DNA of 23,326 bases from Verrucomicrobiota bacterium (lineage in GTDB: Bacteria > Verrucomicrobiota > Verrucomicrobiia > Opitutales > Opitutaceae): positions 1-23,326 of the forward strand of contig JAEYYL010000078.1 of the NCBI GenBank assembly GCA_023430825.1, written 5' to 3'. Below are positions 1 through 7,494 of the stretch, in pieces; the stretch's first letter is position 1, and each line of letters starts with the position of its first letter. Under the pieces are notes generated by a model. That model saw nothing but the letters and a program-made list of their open reading frames with translations, searched no databases and was not told the DNA's origin. A program made the translations under genes and the position numbers.

Positions 1-906
1 CACATCGACGAACGCGAGATCCCGCGGGATCTCGATGCCGAGCTCCTGCAACGCCGTCTGCACGAACGAGCGCTTGCTGATGACCACCTCCGGCCGGTGT
101 CGGTCGAGCCATTTCTTGAACGGCCCGACATCGACCTGCGGGACGTTGTTCTCGTTCAACCACCGGTCGACGGGTTCGGCGTCCGGAAAAATATACGCCG
201 GAATCCGCTCCTTCGGCGCGAGGTTCTCCTGCTCGCACAAATACCCCGCCATCCACAGGTGATCGACCGCGTGGTCCCAACCCCGGTGCATCACCAACCC
301 GATCCGCCGGTAACCCGCCGCCATCACCTTCTGCATCGCCAGACGCACGATGTCGCACTGGTTGTTCGTGACGTTGTGCAGCGCCGGCTGATGCGGAAAA
401 TAGTCGATCTTCACCGCGCTGAACTGCTCCCAGTCGAATTGCAGTTCATCGCCCATCTCGCGCCCGTGCGACGCCACGATCACGCCGTTGATCCCGCGCG
501 CATGGAGAATCCGGCTGAGCCGCCCCTGCGTGAGCCCCGGCTCGCGCATCCAGAAATGATCCAGGTTGAAACCAATCTCCTTCGCCTTCGCCTCCGCCCC
601 CGCGTAGAAATCCGGGTGCGCCGTCGCCGACTTCCACCCCCAGCGCGTCGTCCAGTTCGTGACGTAGGCGAGTGTCGGCGGATTCCGCCGCGGCATCACC
701 TGCCCGCGATATGCCACCAACGCGCGCAGCAGCGGATCGGGCGCGTAACCCATCTGTTGCGCGAGCTCCTGGATGCGACGCCGCGTGGTTTCGGGCAGCC
801 GGGGATGGTTGCGCAAAGCCAGCGATACCGTGGTGACATGCACCCCGGCCTGGCGCGCAACGTCTGCGAGGGTAACGCGACGTTCGTTCATAGTTCCGGC
901 GCGCAT
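1..906 (-). CDS. LacI-family transcriptional regulator (3' end cut off by window edge)
   Basis: The reading frame is open to base 1, so the C-terminus is missing, probably the last 40-50 residues by comparison with typical LacI proteins. The N-terminus is a canonical LacI helix-turn-helix (RVTLADVARQAGVHVTTVSL) followed by a hinge. The rest is a periplasmic-binding-protein-like sensor domain, ending in view with KRSFVQTALQELGIEIPRDL, a typical LacI C-terminal stretch. Two in-frame ATGs are possible, at 906 and 891. I chose 906 because a good ribosome site (AGGAGA on the minus strand, about 917-922) lies roughly 9 nt upstream, whereas it would be 24 nt from 891. The gene diverges from the GH52 xylosidase gene across about 230 bp, so control of the xylan genes by a xylo-oligosaccharide is a reasonable inference. 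The ligand itself cannot be read from the sequence. Confidence 0.92.
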   Translation of the reverse strand, partial: MRAGTMNERRVTLADVARQAGVHVTTVSLALRNHPRLPETTRRRIQELAQQMGYAPDPLLRALVAYRGQVMPRRNPPTLAYVTNWTTRWGWKSATAHPDFYAGAEAKAKEIGFNLDHFWMREPGLTQGRLSRILHARGINGVIVASHGREMGDELQFDWEQFSAVKIDYFPHQPALHNVTNNQCDIVRLAMQKVMAAGYRRIGLVMHRGWDHAVDHLWMAGYLCEQENLAPKERIPAYIFPDAEPVDRWLNENNVPQVDVGPFKKWLDRHRPEVVISKRSFVQTALQELGIEIPRDLAFVDV

Positions 907-934
907 TGCGACCCATCTCCTCACCCGTCACAAG

Positions 935-946
935 TCTATTGTTAGA
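935..946. promoter_or_regulatory. AT-rich dyad in the lacI/GH52 divergent region (possible operator)
   Basis: TCTATTGTTAGA is a dyad (TCTA / TAGA around a 4-base centre). It stands out as AT-rich within a GC-rich 230-bp divergent intergenic region, about 30 bp upstream of the LacI start codon. Its position suits an autoregulatory operator or promoter element. It lacks the central CG usual in LacI operators and no second copy was seen, so the assignment is weak. Confidence 0.25.
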
Positions 947-1135
947 GTGTGGGTCAGATGGCGTTGGTAGGGCGTGAAAAAGAGCATTCCGCTCCCCCGT
1001 CAGCCCCCGCGGGCTCGTTCGTCCAGCGCCCGTCATTGATGCACGTTCGTTCTCGTTTTTCGCTCCGTTTAACGCTCTCGTCGCCAGCGAACGTCGCTTC
1101 GCTTCGCGACGCCGGTCCTCAAGAACACTCCCACC

Positions 1136-3205
1136 GTGGCTGAAGAAAGTTATCACTCGCAGCATTCGCCTTTTGGGGCGTTTGCCAGTTTCACCGTCGG
1201 ACTCGTCGATTCCCCCGGCGGGTTCGGTCAATCGCTTCGCGGCGCCGCGAAACAAAACGTTTACGTCGGCTTCCGCACGCCCGCGAAGGACCGGTGGCAA
1301 CTGCTGCCCTTCCTCACCCCGCCGAAATCCCAGGAAGGCGCGTACACCGGCGATACCACCGTCGTCCAGCCGCCCCCCGGCGTCGACTCGCGGCGTCCCG
1401 CGGATTACACGCGCACGCTCGGCTGGGCCAGCGACACCTGGCGGGCCGACGACGCGCGTTTCGGGTTCTCCCTGCTCTCGCCGTTCGACCAGATCCCCGA
1501 TCCCGCGAAAATGTCGAAGGCGTCCGCGCGCTTCCATCTCGCCCCGCTCATCACCGGCTGGATCGAATACGACAACCGCAGCGGCCGCGAAGACGTCGAA
1601 CTGATCTTCGGCATCGGCAACGGCGACGACACCCTCCGGCCGCTCACCGACACCAGCAAGTCGCTCCTCGGTTTCGCCGGCGGCACCGCCTTCGGCTACG
1701 CGACCGCACCCGCCAAAGGCGTGTCGATGCGACAGGGCTTCGACATCCTCGCGCCCAAATTCCGCGACTACCGCGGCCTGCTCGTGATCGCCGGCGAAAC
1801 AGCGCTGGTCTTCACCGTGCCCGCCGGCAAACGGAAGCGCTTCCCCCTCGCACTCGGCTTCTATCAGGGCGGCATCGTGACGAGCGGCATCACGTCGACC
1901 TTCGCCTATACTCGTTACTTCCGCGACCTCGAGGACGTGCTCGACCACGGGCTGGAAAACTTCACCCGCTATGAAAAGCTCGCCGCTCAGCGCGATCGCG
2001 AACTCGCGAAGGCGAAGCTCGACGACGACCAGAAGTTCCTCGTCGCGCAGGCGACCCACAGCTACCTCGGCAGCAGCCAGCTCCTCTGGCACAAAAACAA
2101 GCCGCTCTACGTCGTCAACGAAGGCGAATACCGCATGATGAACACCTTCGACCTGACCGTCGATCACGTGTTTTTCGAACTCGCCTGGCTGCCCTGGGGC
2201 GTGCGCGACGTCCTCGATCTGTTCGTCGACCGCTACGCCTATCGCGATCAGCTCGGGCTGTCGTTCACCCACGACATGGGCGTGAACAACTTCTTCACGC
2301 CCCCCGGCCGCTCCAGCTACGAGTGCGACGGCATCGAGGGCTGCTTCAGCCACATGACGATGGAGCAGTTGCTGAACTGGCTGCTCACCGCCACCACCTA
2401 CGCCGAACGCACGGGCGACCTCAAATGGCTGCGCGGCAAGCAAAAGATCCTGCTCGCCGGCGCCGAGAGCCTCCACCGCCGCGACGACCCCGATCGCACC
2501 AAACGCGACGGTATCCTGAAAGTGGATTCGGCCCGCGTCGGCGCCGGCGCCGAGATCACGACCTACGACAGCCTCGACGTCAGCCTCGGTCAGGCGCGCA
2601 ACAATCTCTACCTCGCCGTGAAAACCCTCGGCGCGTGGGTGCTGCTCGAAAAAGCCTTCGCCCGGCTCGGGTTGGCGAAAGCCTCCGCCGACGCCGCCGC
2701 GACCGCGGACCTCCTCGCGCAAACGCTCACGACCAAGTTCGAAGCCGACACCGGTTTCTTCCCCGCCGTGTTCGAAAAGAACAACCGCTCACGCATCCTC
2801 CCCGCCGTCGAGGGCTTCATTTACCCGCTGTATTTGAATTATCGCGACGCCACCGACCGCAACGGCCGCTTCGCTCCGCTCTTCAAACAGCTCAGCCAGC
2901 ACATCAACCAGGCGCTCGTGCCCGGCATCTGCCTCGACGAGAAATCCGGCGGTTGGAAGATGAGCAGCACCAGCACGAACACTTGGTTCAGCAAGATCGC
3001 GATCGCGCAGCACGTGATCCGGAAGCTCTTCCCCGAAGCGATGACCGACGCCGCGAAAAAGGGCGACCGCGTCCACGCCGACTGGCAGCGCACGCCCGGT
3101 TGCGGCGAACACGCGATGTGCGATCAGATCCGCAGCGACACCGGCATCGTCTGCGGCAGCCGCTACTATCCGCGCGGCGTGAGCAACTACCTCTGGCTTT
3201 CCTGA
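1136..3205 (+). CDS. GH52 beta-xylosidase, cytoplasmic
   Basis: This 689-residue protein matches the GH52 family along its whole length and is close to the family's usual ~700 residues. GH52 enzymes are retaining exo-beta-xylosidases that release xylose from xylobiose and short xylo-oligosaccharides. Family hallmarks visible are HSPFGAFASFTVG and QNVYVGF near the N-terminus, NEGEYRMMNTFDLTVDH (from about residue 328, the block that carries the nucleophile Glu), SFTHDMGVNNFF, GCFSHMT, TTYDSLDVSLGQARNNLY (the acid/base Asp should be D478), and a C-terminal YYPRGVSNYLWL. There is no signal peptide, so it should act in the cytoplasm on imported xylobiose or xylotriose. The start is GTG; it is the only sensible one because the family motif begins only about 9 residues later. 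A sugar symporter gene follows 90 bp downstream. Confidence 0.95.
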   Translation: MAEESYHSQHSPFGAFASFTVGLVDSPGGFGQSLRGAAKQNVYVGFRTPAKDRWQLLPFLTPPKSQEGAYTGDTTVVQPPPGVDSRRPADYTRTLGWASDTWRADDARFGFSLLSPFDQIPDPAKMSKASARFHLAPLITGWIEYDNRSGREDVELIFGIGNGDDTLRPLTDTSKSLLGFAGGTAFGYATAPAKGVSMRQGFDILAPKFRDYRGLLVIAGETALVFTVPAGKRKRFPLALGFYQGGIVTSGITSTFAYTRYFRDLEDVLDHGLENFTRYEKLAAQRDRELAKAKLDDDQKFLVAQATHSYLGSSQLLWHKNKPLYVVNEGEYRMMNTFDLTVDHVFFELAWLPWGVRDVLDLFVDRYAYRDQLGLSFTHDMGVNNFFTPPGRSSYECDGIEGCFSHMTMEQLLNWLLTATTYAERTGDLKWLRGKQKILLAGAESLHRRDDPDRTKRDGILKVDSARVGAGAEITTYDSLDVSLGQARNNLYLAVKTLGAWVLLEKAFARLGLAKASADAAATADLLAQTLTTKFEADTGFFPAVFEKNNRSRILPAVEGFIYPLYLNYRDATDRNGRFAPLFKQLSQHINQALVPGICLDEKSGGWKMSSTSTNTWFSKIAIAQHVIRKLFPEAMTDAAKKGDRVHADWQRTPGCGEHAMCDQIRSDTGIVCGSRYYPRGVSNYLWLS

Positions 3206-3224
3206 CCAGCTTAACTCAACAACC

Positions 3225-3244
3225 GGGCGCGTAATCACGCGCCC
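3225..3244 (+). terminator. Terminator-like hairpin after GH52 gene
   Basis: A perfect 8-bp GC-rich stem (GGGCGCGT / ACGCGCCC) with a 4-base loop is followed by a T-rich but interrupted run (TTCTTCGTTT). It lies 20 bp after the GH52 stop codon and 51 bp before the symporter start. It may terminate partially or stabilise the upstream message rather than stop transcription fully. Confidence 0.5.
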
Positions 3245-3295
3245 TTCTTCGTTTCGTCCGCCTCCCCTCCCGTTTTTTCTTCACCCCAACACTCC

Positions 3296-4792
3296 ATGAG
3301 CGATTCAGCGCACAAGATCCCGCTTCGCGAAAAAGTCGGCTACGCCCTCGGCGACGTCGCCACCAACTTTTTCTTCCAATCGATGATTCTCTACCAGGCC
3401 CGTTTCTATACGGACACGGTAGGACTCGCCCCGGCGATCGTCGGATGGATGTTTCTCGTGGTCCGCCTCGCCGACGCCTTCGTCGACCCGATCGTCGGCG
3501 CCCTCGCCGACCGCACGAAAACGCGCTGGGGCAAATTCCGCCCGTGGATCCTCTGGACCGCCCTGCCCTTCGGCGTGATCTTCTATTTCGTCTATGTGAC
3601 GCCGAACTTCGGCATGCAGGGCCGGATCATCTACGCCTTCGTCACCTACAGCATCATGATGGTGCTCTATTCGGCGAACAACACGCCCTATTCCGCGCTG
3701 ATGGGCGTCATGACGCCCAACGTCAGCGAGCGCGCCAACATCGCCCGCTACCGCTTCGTCGCCGCGCTGATCGGCCAGTTCATCATCCAGGCCCTCGCGC
3801 TCCCCCTCGTCGATAAGTTCGGCGCGGGCAACAGCGCCAAAGGCTGGGCCACCACGATGGCGATCTTCGGCGTGATCATCGTGGTGTGTAACATCATCGT
3901 CTTCCTGACCACGAAGGAACGCGTTCTTCCCAACCCCGAGCAGAAGCCCTCGATCAAGGAAGACATCAAGAATACCTGGGGCTGCAAACCCTGGCAGGCC
4001 ATGTTCGTGCTGACCCTCGCGATCTTCACGATGCTCGTCGTGCGCGGCACCTCGCTGAACTACCTCTTCACCTACTACCTCGATCCGGCGGCGATGACGC
4101 AGTTTGTCGACACCGTCGGCCTCGCCGCCGCGGCCACCGGCGGTGAACCAACGGGCTTCGCCTACGTGCTGAATCTCTTCGGACTCCTGGTTCGCCCCGA
4201 CTTCTCGAACGCCCCGGCCGTCGCCTTCGCGTTCTTCCAGGTGCTCGGCTCCATCATTCAGATCATCGCCATCCCGTTCTCGAAGCCGTTGTCCGACCGC
4301 TTTGGCAAGAAGGCCGTCTTCATCACCGGCATGAGCGTCACGATCATGGCTACGCTCGGCGTGTTCCTGATCGGGCCGACCGACATGAACCTCATGTTCT
4401 GGTTGAGCATCATCTGGGGCCTCGGCTGGGGTCCGACCGTGCCGCTGCTGTGGGTCATGATCGCCGACGTCGCCGATTACTCCGAATGGAAGACCTCGCG
4501 CCGCGCCACCGGCTTCATGTATGCCGGCATCCTGTTCGCGCTGAAAGCCGGCCTCGGCCTCGGCGGCGCCGTCATCGGCTGGATCATGGGCATGCACGGC
4601 TATGTCGCCAACGTCACCCAAACCGAGTCCGCCATGCTGGGCATCCGCCTCGGCGCTTCCGTTTACGCCGCGGTTCCCATGCTCATCGCCCTCGGCTGCC
4701 TCATCGCTTACCCGATCGGCAAAGAGCTGAATCTCCGCATTCAGAACGAACTCGAGGAACGCCGGAAAAAATTCGGCGGCGCCTCGGCTTGA
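3296..4792 (+). CDS. GPH-family (MFS) glycoside/pentoside:cation symporter
   Basis: This is a 498-residue polytopic membrane protein of the glycoside-pentoside-hexuronide:cation symporter family (MelB/XylP/XynB-type). Visible hallmarks are the N-terminal REKVGYALGDVATNFFFQ, the loop 2-3 motif DAFVDPIVGALADRTKTRWGKFRPW, the block NNTPYSALMGVMTPNVSERANIARYRF, and the second-half motif ADVADYSEWKTSRRATGFMYAG. About twelve hydrophobic segments can be traced. The segment around residues 265-310 is longer than usual for a cytoplasmic or periplasmic loop. Its place directly after the cytoplasmic GH52 gene suggests it imports xylobiose, xylotriose or xylose with Na+ or H+. The substrate is inferred from context. 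No Shine-Dalgarno sequence is visible before the ATG; the leader is pyrimidine-rich. Confidence 0.92.
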   Translation: MSDSAHKIPLREKVGYALGDVATNFFFQSMILYQARFYTDTVGLAPAIVGWMFLVVRLADAFVDPIVGALADRTKTRWGKFRPWILWTALPFGVIFYFVYVTPNFGMQGRIIYAFVTYSIMMVLYSANNTPYSALMGVMTPNVSERANIARYRFVAALIGQFIIQALALPLVDKFGAGNSAKGWATTMAIFGVIIVVCNIIVFLTTKERVLPNPEQKPSIKEDIKNTWGCKPWQAMFVLTLAIFTMLVVRGTSLNYLFTYYLDPAAMTQFVDTVGLAAAATGGEPTGFAYVLNLFGLLVRPDFSNAPAVAFAFFQVLGSIIQIIAIPFSKPLSDRFGKKAVFITGMSVTIMATLGVFLIGPTDMNLMFWLSIIWGLGWGPTVPLLWVMIADVADYSEWKTSRRATGFMYAGILFALKAGLGLGGAVIGWIMGMHGYVANVTQTESAMLGIRLGASVYAAVPMLIALGCLIAYPIGKELNLRIQNELEERRKKFGGASA

Positions 4793-4829
4793 TCCGGCGC
4801 GGCCGAAGCGCCGCAGGCGGTAAAATTCG

Positions 4830-4855
4830 AAGCCGCGGCAAAACTGCCGCGGCTT
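4830..4855 (+). terminator. Terminator-like hairpin between symporter and GH8 genes
   Basis: A perfect 11-bp stem (AAGCCGCGGCA / TGCCGCGGCTT) closes a 4-base loop and is followed by only one further T (TTTG). It sits between the symporter stop and the first GH8 start. A strong stem with a poor U-run fits partial termination or an mRNA-processing and stability barrier between the transport half and the exported-enzyme half of the locus. Confidence 0.55.
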
Positions 4856-4904
4856 TGCTGTCTCTTCCGCAACTTCAGCGGATTTCTCTCGTCCGACTTT
4901 CATC

Positions 4905-6143
4905 ATGAGAAAACTCCTCAGCTGCGCCCTTCTCGCTTCGGCATTCGCGACGTTGCCCGCCGCTTCCGCCCTCGCGGCCTCGCCCCAAGGCGCCGCCACC
5001 ACCGGCCAGTATCGCAATCTGTTCAAAGAATACCTGGGCAAATCCGACGCCGAGATTCGCGCGAAGGTCGACAGCGCGTTCCAGCAGCTTTTCCACGGCG
5101 ACGAAAATTCGCAGCGCCTCTATTATCCCGTTCCGGGCGACATGGCCTACGTGCCCGACATCAACAACAACGATGTCCGCAGTGAAGGCCTCTCCTACGG
5201 CATGATGATCGCCGTGCAGATGGACCGTCAGAAGGAGTTCGACGCCATCTGGAAATACGCGAAGCACTACATGTTCTACGAAGCCGGCCCGCTCGGCGGC
5301 TATTTTGCGTGGCACACTGCGTTCGACGGCCGCCGGCTCAGCGCGGGGCCCGCGCCCGACGGCGAGGAATGGTTCGTCATGGCGCTCTTCTTCGCGTCGC
5401 ACCGCTGGGGTGACGGCGAGGGCATCTTCAATTACGGCGCCGAAGCCCAGTCGCTCCTCCGCACGATGCTGCACAAGGACGACGAGCCGGAACGCGGCCG
5501 GATCACGAACATGTTCGACCGTGCCACGAAACAGATCGTCTTCACGCCCCATCCCCCCGGTTCCACCTTCACCGACCCGTCGTATCACGTTCCCGCCTTC
5601 ACCGAACTCTGGTCGCGCTGGGCCGCCGATCCCGCCGACCGCGCGTTCTTGGCCGACGTGACGAAGACCAGCCGCGAACTCTTCAAAAAAGCCGCGCACC
5701 CGAAAACCGGCCTCATGCCCGACTACTCGAATTTCGACGGCACCCCGCGCCGCACCCCTTGGGGCAATCACGACGACTTCCGCTACGACGCCTGGCGCAC
5801 GCTCTCCAACCCCGCCCTCGACTGGTCGTGGTGGGCTGCGGACCCGTGGCAGGTCGAACAAAGCAACCGCGTCCTCACCTTCCTCGCCTCGCACGGCCAA
5901 AACATTCCCGATCGCTTCAAGATCGACGGCACGCCCGTCTCCACCGACTTCAATACCGAGGGCCTGATCGCCATGGCCGCCACCGCCGCGCTCGCCGCCG
6001 ACCGTGCGATCGGCGAACCGTTCGTGCAGCGGCTCTGGGACATGAAAATCCCCGAAGGCCGCAAGCGCTACTACGACGGCCTGCTGACCATGATCGCCCT
6101 GCTTGAAGTCAGCGGAAACTTCCGCATCTACGGCCCGCAATGA
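4905..6143 (+). CDS. Exported GH8 xylanolytic enzyme, Rex-like (copy 1)
   Basis: The 412-residue protein has a Sec signal peptide (MRKLLSCALLASAFATLPAA..., cleavage near residue 24 after SALA). The mature part resembles GH8 reducing-end xylose-releasing exo-oligoxylanase (Rex, EC 3.2.1.156) end to end, e.g. YRNLFKEYLGKSDAEI, VRSEGLSYGMMIAVQMDR, PDGEEWFVMALFFASHRWG, FTDPSYHVPAFTELW and KRYYDGLL. By family comparison the catalytic acid is E94 (in RSEG) and the base is D295 (in RYDAW), with conserved D152 in PDGEE. Characterised Rex enzymes I know of are cytoplasmic, so export is unusual. The segment where Rex carries a Leu-His-Pro barrier loop reads STDFNTEG here (residues 346-353), so strict exo action should not be assumed. 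The gene overlaps the next GH8 gene by 4 nt. Confidence 0.93.
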   Translation: MRKLLSCALLASAFATLPAASALAASPQGAATTGQYRNLFKEYLGKSDAEIRAKVDSAFQQLFHGDENSQRLYYPVPGDMAYVPDINNNDVRSEGLSYGMMIAVQMDRQKEFDAIWKYAKHYMFYEAGPLGGYFAWHTAFDGRRLSAGPAPDGEEWFVMALFFASHRWGDGEGIFNYGAEAQSLLRTMLHKDDEPERGRITNMFDRATKQIVFTPHPPGSTFTDPSYHVPAFTELWSRWAADPADRAFLADVTKTSRELFKKAAHPKTGLMPDYSNFDGTPRRTPWGNHDDFRYDAWRTLSNPALDWSWWAADPWQVEQSNRVLTFLASHGQNIPDRFKIDGTPVSTDFNTEGLIAMAATAALAADRAIGEPFVQRLWDMKIPEGRKRYYDGLLTMIALLEVSGNFRIYGPQ

Positions 6144-7447
6144 AGAGGAAAGATGTGAAACAACTCCCGGTAGGGCGAAGCGTCCCGCCGAGCCGCGAAC
6201 ACGCCTCCGGCTCGCCGAGGACAGCTCGCTCTAGCTTGCTGCTTTGTTTTGTCGCCCTGTTTCTCGTCGCTTCGAGCTCGTTCGCGTTCGCCCACGCCCC
6301 CGCGTCCCTCGCCACGCGCAATCTCTTCGCCGAACTTCTCGGCAAATCCGACGCCGAGGTCGCCGCCAAAATCGACGCCGGATTCCAGCAACTCTTCCAC
6401 GGCGACGACGCGAACGAGCGCATCTATTATCCCGTCGGCGCCGACCAGGCCTACATCGCCGACATCGGCAACCAGGATGTCCGCTCCGAGGGCATGTCCT
6501 ACGGACTGATGATCGCCGTGCAACTCGACCGCCGCGAGGAGTTCGACCGGCTCTGGCGCTGGGCCAAGCAACACCTGTATCACGCCGACGGCCCGCGCCG
6601 CGGTTACTTCGCGTGGCAATGCGCGTTCGACGGTCGCCTCATCGACCCCGGCTCGGCCTCCGATGGCGAAGAATGGATCGCCACCGCCCTCTTCTTCGCC
6701 GCGCACCGCTGGGGCAACGGCGAAGGCATCTTCAACTACGCCGCCGAGGCGCAGGCGCTCCTGCGCGCGATGCTCCACAAACCCGCCGACGGCAACGTCA
6801 CCGCGATTTTCGATCGCGCCGAAAAACAGGTGGTCTTCGCGCCCACCGCCGAGGCCAGCACATTCACCGATCCCTCCTATCACCTGCCCGCTTTCTACGA
6901 ACTCTGGGCCCAATGGAGCGACGCCGCCGCCGACCGCGTGTTCTGGAAAGACGCCGCGCAGACCAGCCGCGCATTCTTCCGCCGCGCCGCCCATCCGAAA
7001 ACCGGCCTGATGCCCGAATACGCGTATTTCAACGGCCGCCCCTACACCGCCACCACCTTCGGCGAAGGCAAAGGCGACTTCCGCTTCGACGCGTGGCGCA
7101 CCCCGGCGAACGTCGCCCTCGACCACGCCTGGTTCGCCGCCGATCCTTGGCAAATCGAACACGCCAACCGCGTCCTCCGCTTCTTCGCCGCGCAAGGCCC
7201 CGCTGCCGCCAACCAGTTCACGCTCGACGGCCGGCCGCTCTCCACCGACACCTCCACCGGCATGTTCGCGATGGCGGCCGTCGCCGGCCTCGCCGCCGAT
7301 CCGGCCCTCGCACGCCGCTTCGTTCAACAGCTCTGGGACGCCGAAATCCCCACCGGCCAGTGGCGCTACTACGACGGTCTCCTCTACCAACTCGCCCTCC
7401 TCCAGGTCGGCGGGCACTTCGCCGCCTACGGCCCAGTGCAACGTTGA
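6140..7447 (+). CDS. Exported GH8 xylanolytic enzyme, Rex-like (copy 2)
   Basis: This 435-residue paralogue of the preceding gene overlaps it by 4 nt (ATGA), so translation is probably coupled. The same GH8 blocks occur: RNLFAELLGKSDAEV, VRSEGMSYGLMIAVQLDR with acid E117, SDGEEW with D175, FTDPSYHLPAFYELW, and RFDAW with base D317. The Rex-type Leu-His-Pro loop is replaced by STDTSTG (368-374). The signal peptide core (SSLLLCFVALFLVASSSFAFA) is preceded by an oddly long polar stretch of about 30 residues, encoded by a REP-like palindrome at 6169-6235. An alternative in-frame GTG start at 6155 has a good ribosome site (AGAGGA, 6144-6149, 5 nt away) and would trim five residues. Likely role: trimming xylo-oligosaccharides outside the cytoplasm. 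Confidence 0.92.
   Translation: MKRKDVKQLPVGRSVPPSREHASGSPRTARSSLLLCFVALFLVASSSFAFAHAPASLATRNLFAELLGKSDAEVAAKIDAGFQQLFHGDDANERIYYPVGADQAYIADIGNQDVRSEGMSYGLMIAVQLDRREEFDRLWRWAKQHLYHADGPRRGYFAWQCAFDGRLIDPGSASDGEEWIATALFFAAHRWGNGEGIFNYAAEAQALLRAMLHKPADGNVTAIFDRAEKQVVFAPTAEASTFTDPSYHLPAFYELWAQWSDAAADRVFWKDAAQTSRAFFRRAAHPKTGLMPEYAYFNGRPYTATTFGEGKGDFRFDAWRTPANVALDHAWFAADPWQIEHANRVLRFFAAQGPAAANQFTLDGRPLSTDTSTGMFAMAAVAGLAADPALARRFVQQLWDAEIPTGQWRYYDGLLYQLALLQVGGHFAAYGPVQR
6169..6235. repeat. REP-like palindrome inside the 5' end of the second GH8 gene
   Basis: The element starts GGTAGGGCGA (6169-6178) and ends TCGCTCTAGC (6226-6235), which pair at 8 of 10 positions. An inner stem CGAGCCG (6189-6195) / CGGCTCG (6208-6214) is perfect, with mismatches between the two stems. 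GTAGGGCG recurs at 967 and 23286. Its placement encodes roughly residues 11-32 of the GH8 protein without breaking the frame. A GTAG foot on an imperfect hairpin is the known layout of REP sequences mobilised by RAYT (TnpA-REP) tyrosine transposases; no RAYT gene is in this window. Confidence 0.6.
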
Positions 7448-7494
7448 TTCCACCCGCGAAGGACGCCGCCCCGTCCCTCCGTGAAGCCTCTTTC

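Noticed and set aside
967..974. GTAGGGCG octamer in the lacI/GH52 gap as a third REP element
   Set aside because: The octamer matches the other two elements, but no palindrome follows it, so it is not called as an element.
1252..1265. AAAACGTTTACG resembling the LacI operator within GH52
   Set aside because: It encodes the family-conserved QNVYV residues, so the match is explained by protein constraint.
446..2722. 758-residue minus-strand open frame overlapping GH52 and lacI
   Set aside because: Low-complexity Gly/Arg/Ala/Glu composition and antisense to a gene with clear GH52 homology; typical shadow frame of GC-rich DNA.
3305..5041. 578-residue minus-strand open frame over the symporter gene
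   Set aside because: Composition dominated by His/Asp/Arg/Gly/Glu with no recognisable motif; it mirrors the codons of the real membrane protein.
6244..7494. Long upstream extension of the lipoprotein frame
   Set aside because: The extension overlaps the second GH8 gene in another frame and is Arg/Pro-rich; the lipobox places the true start at 7495.
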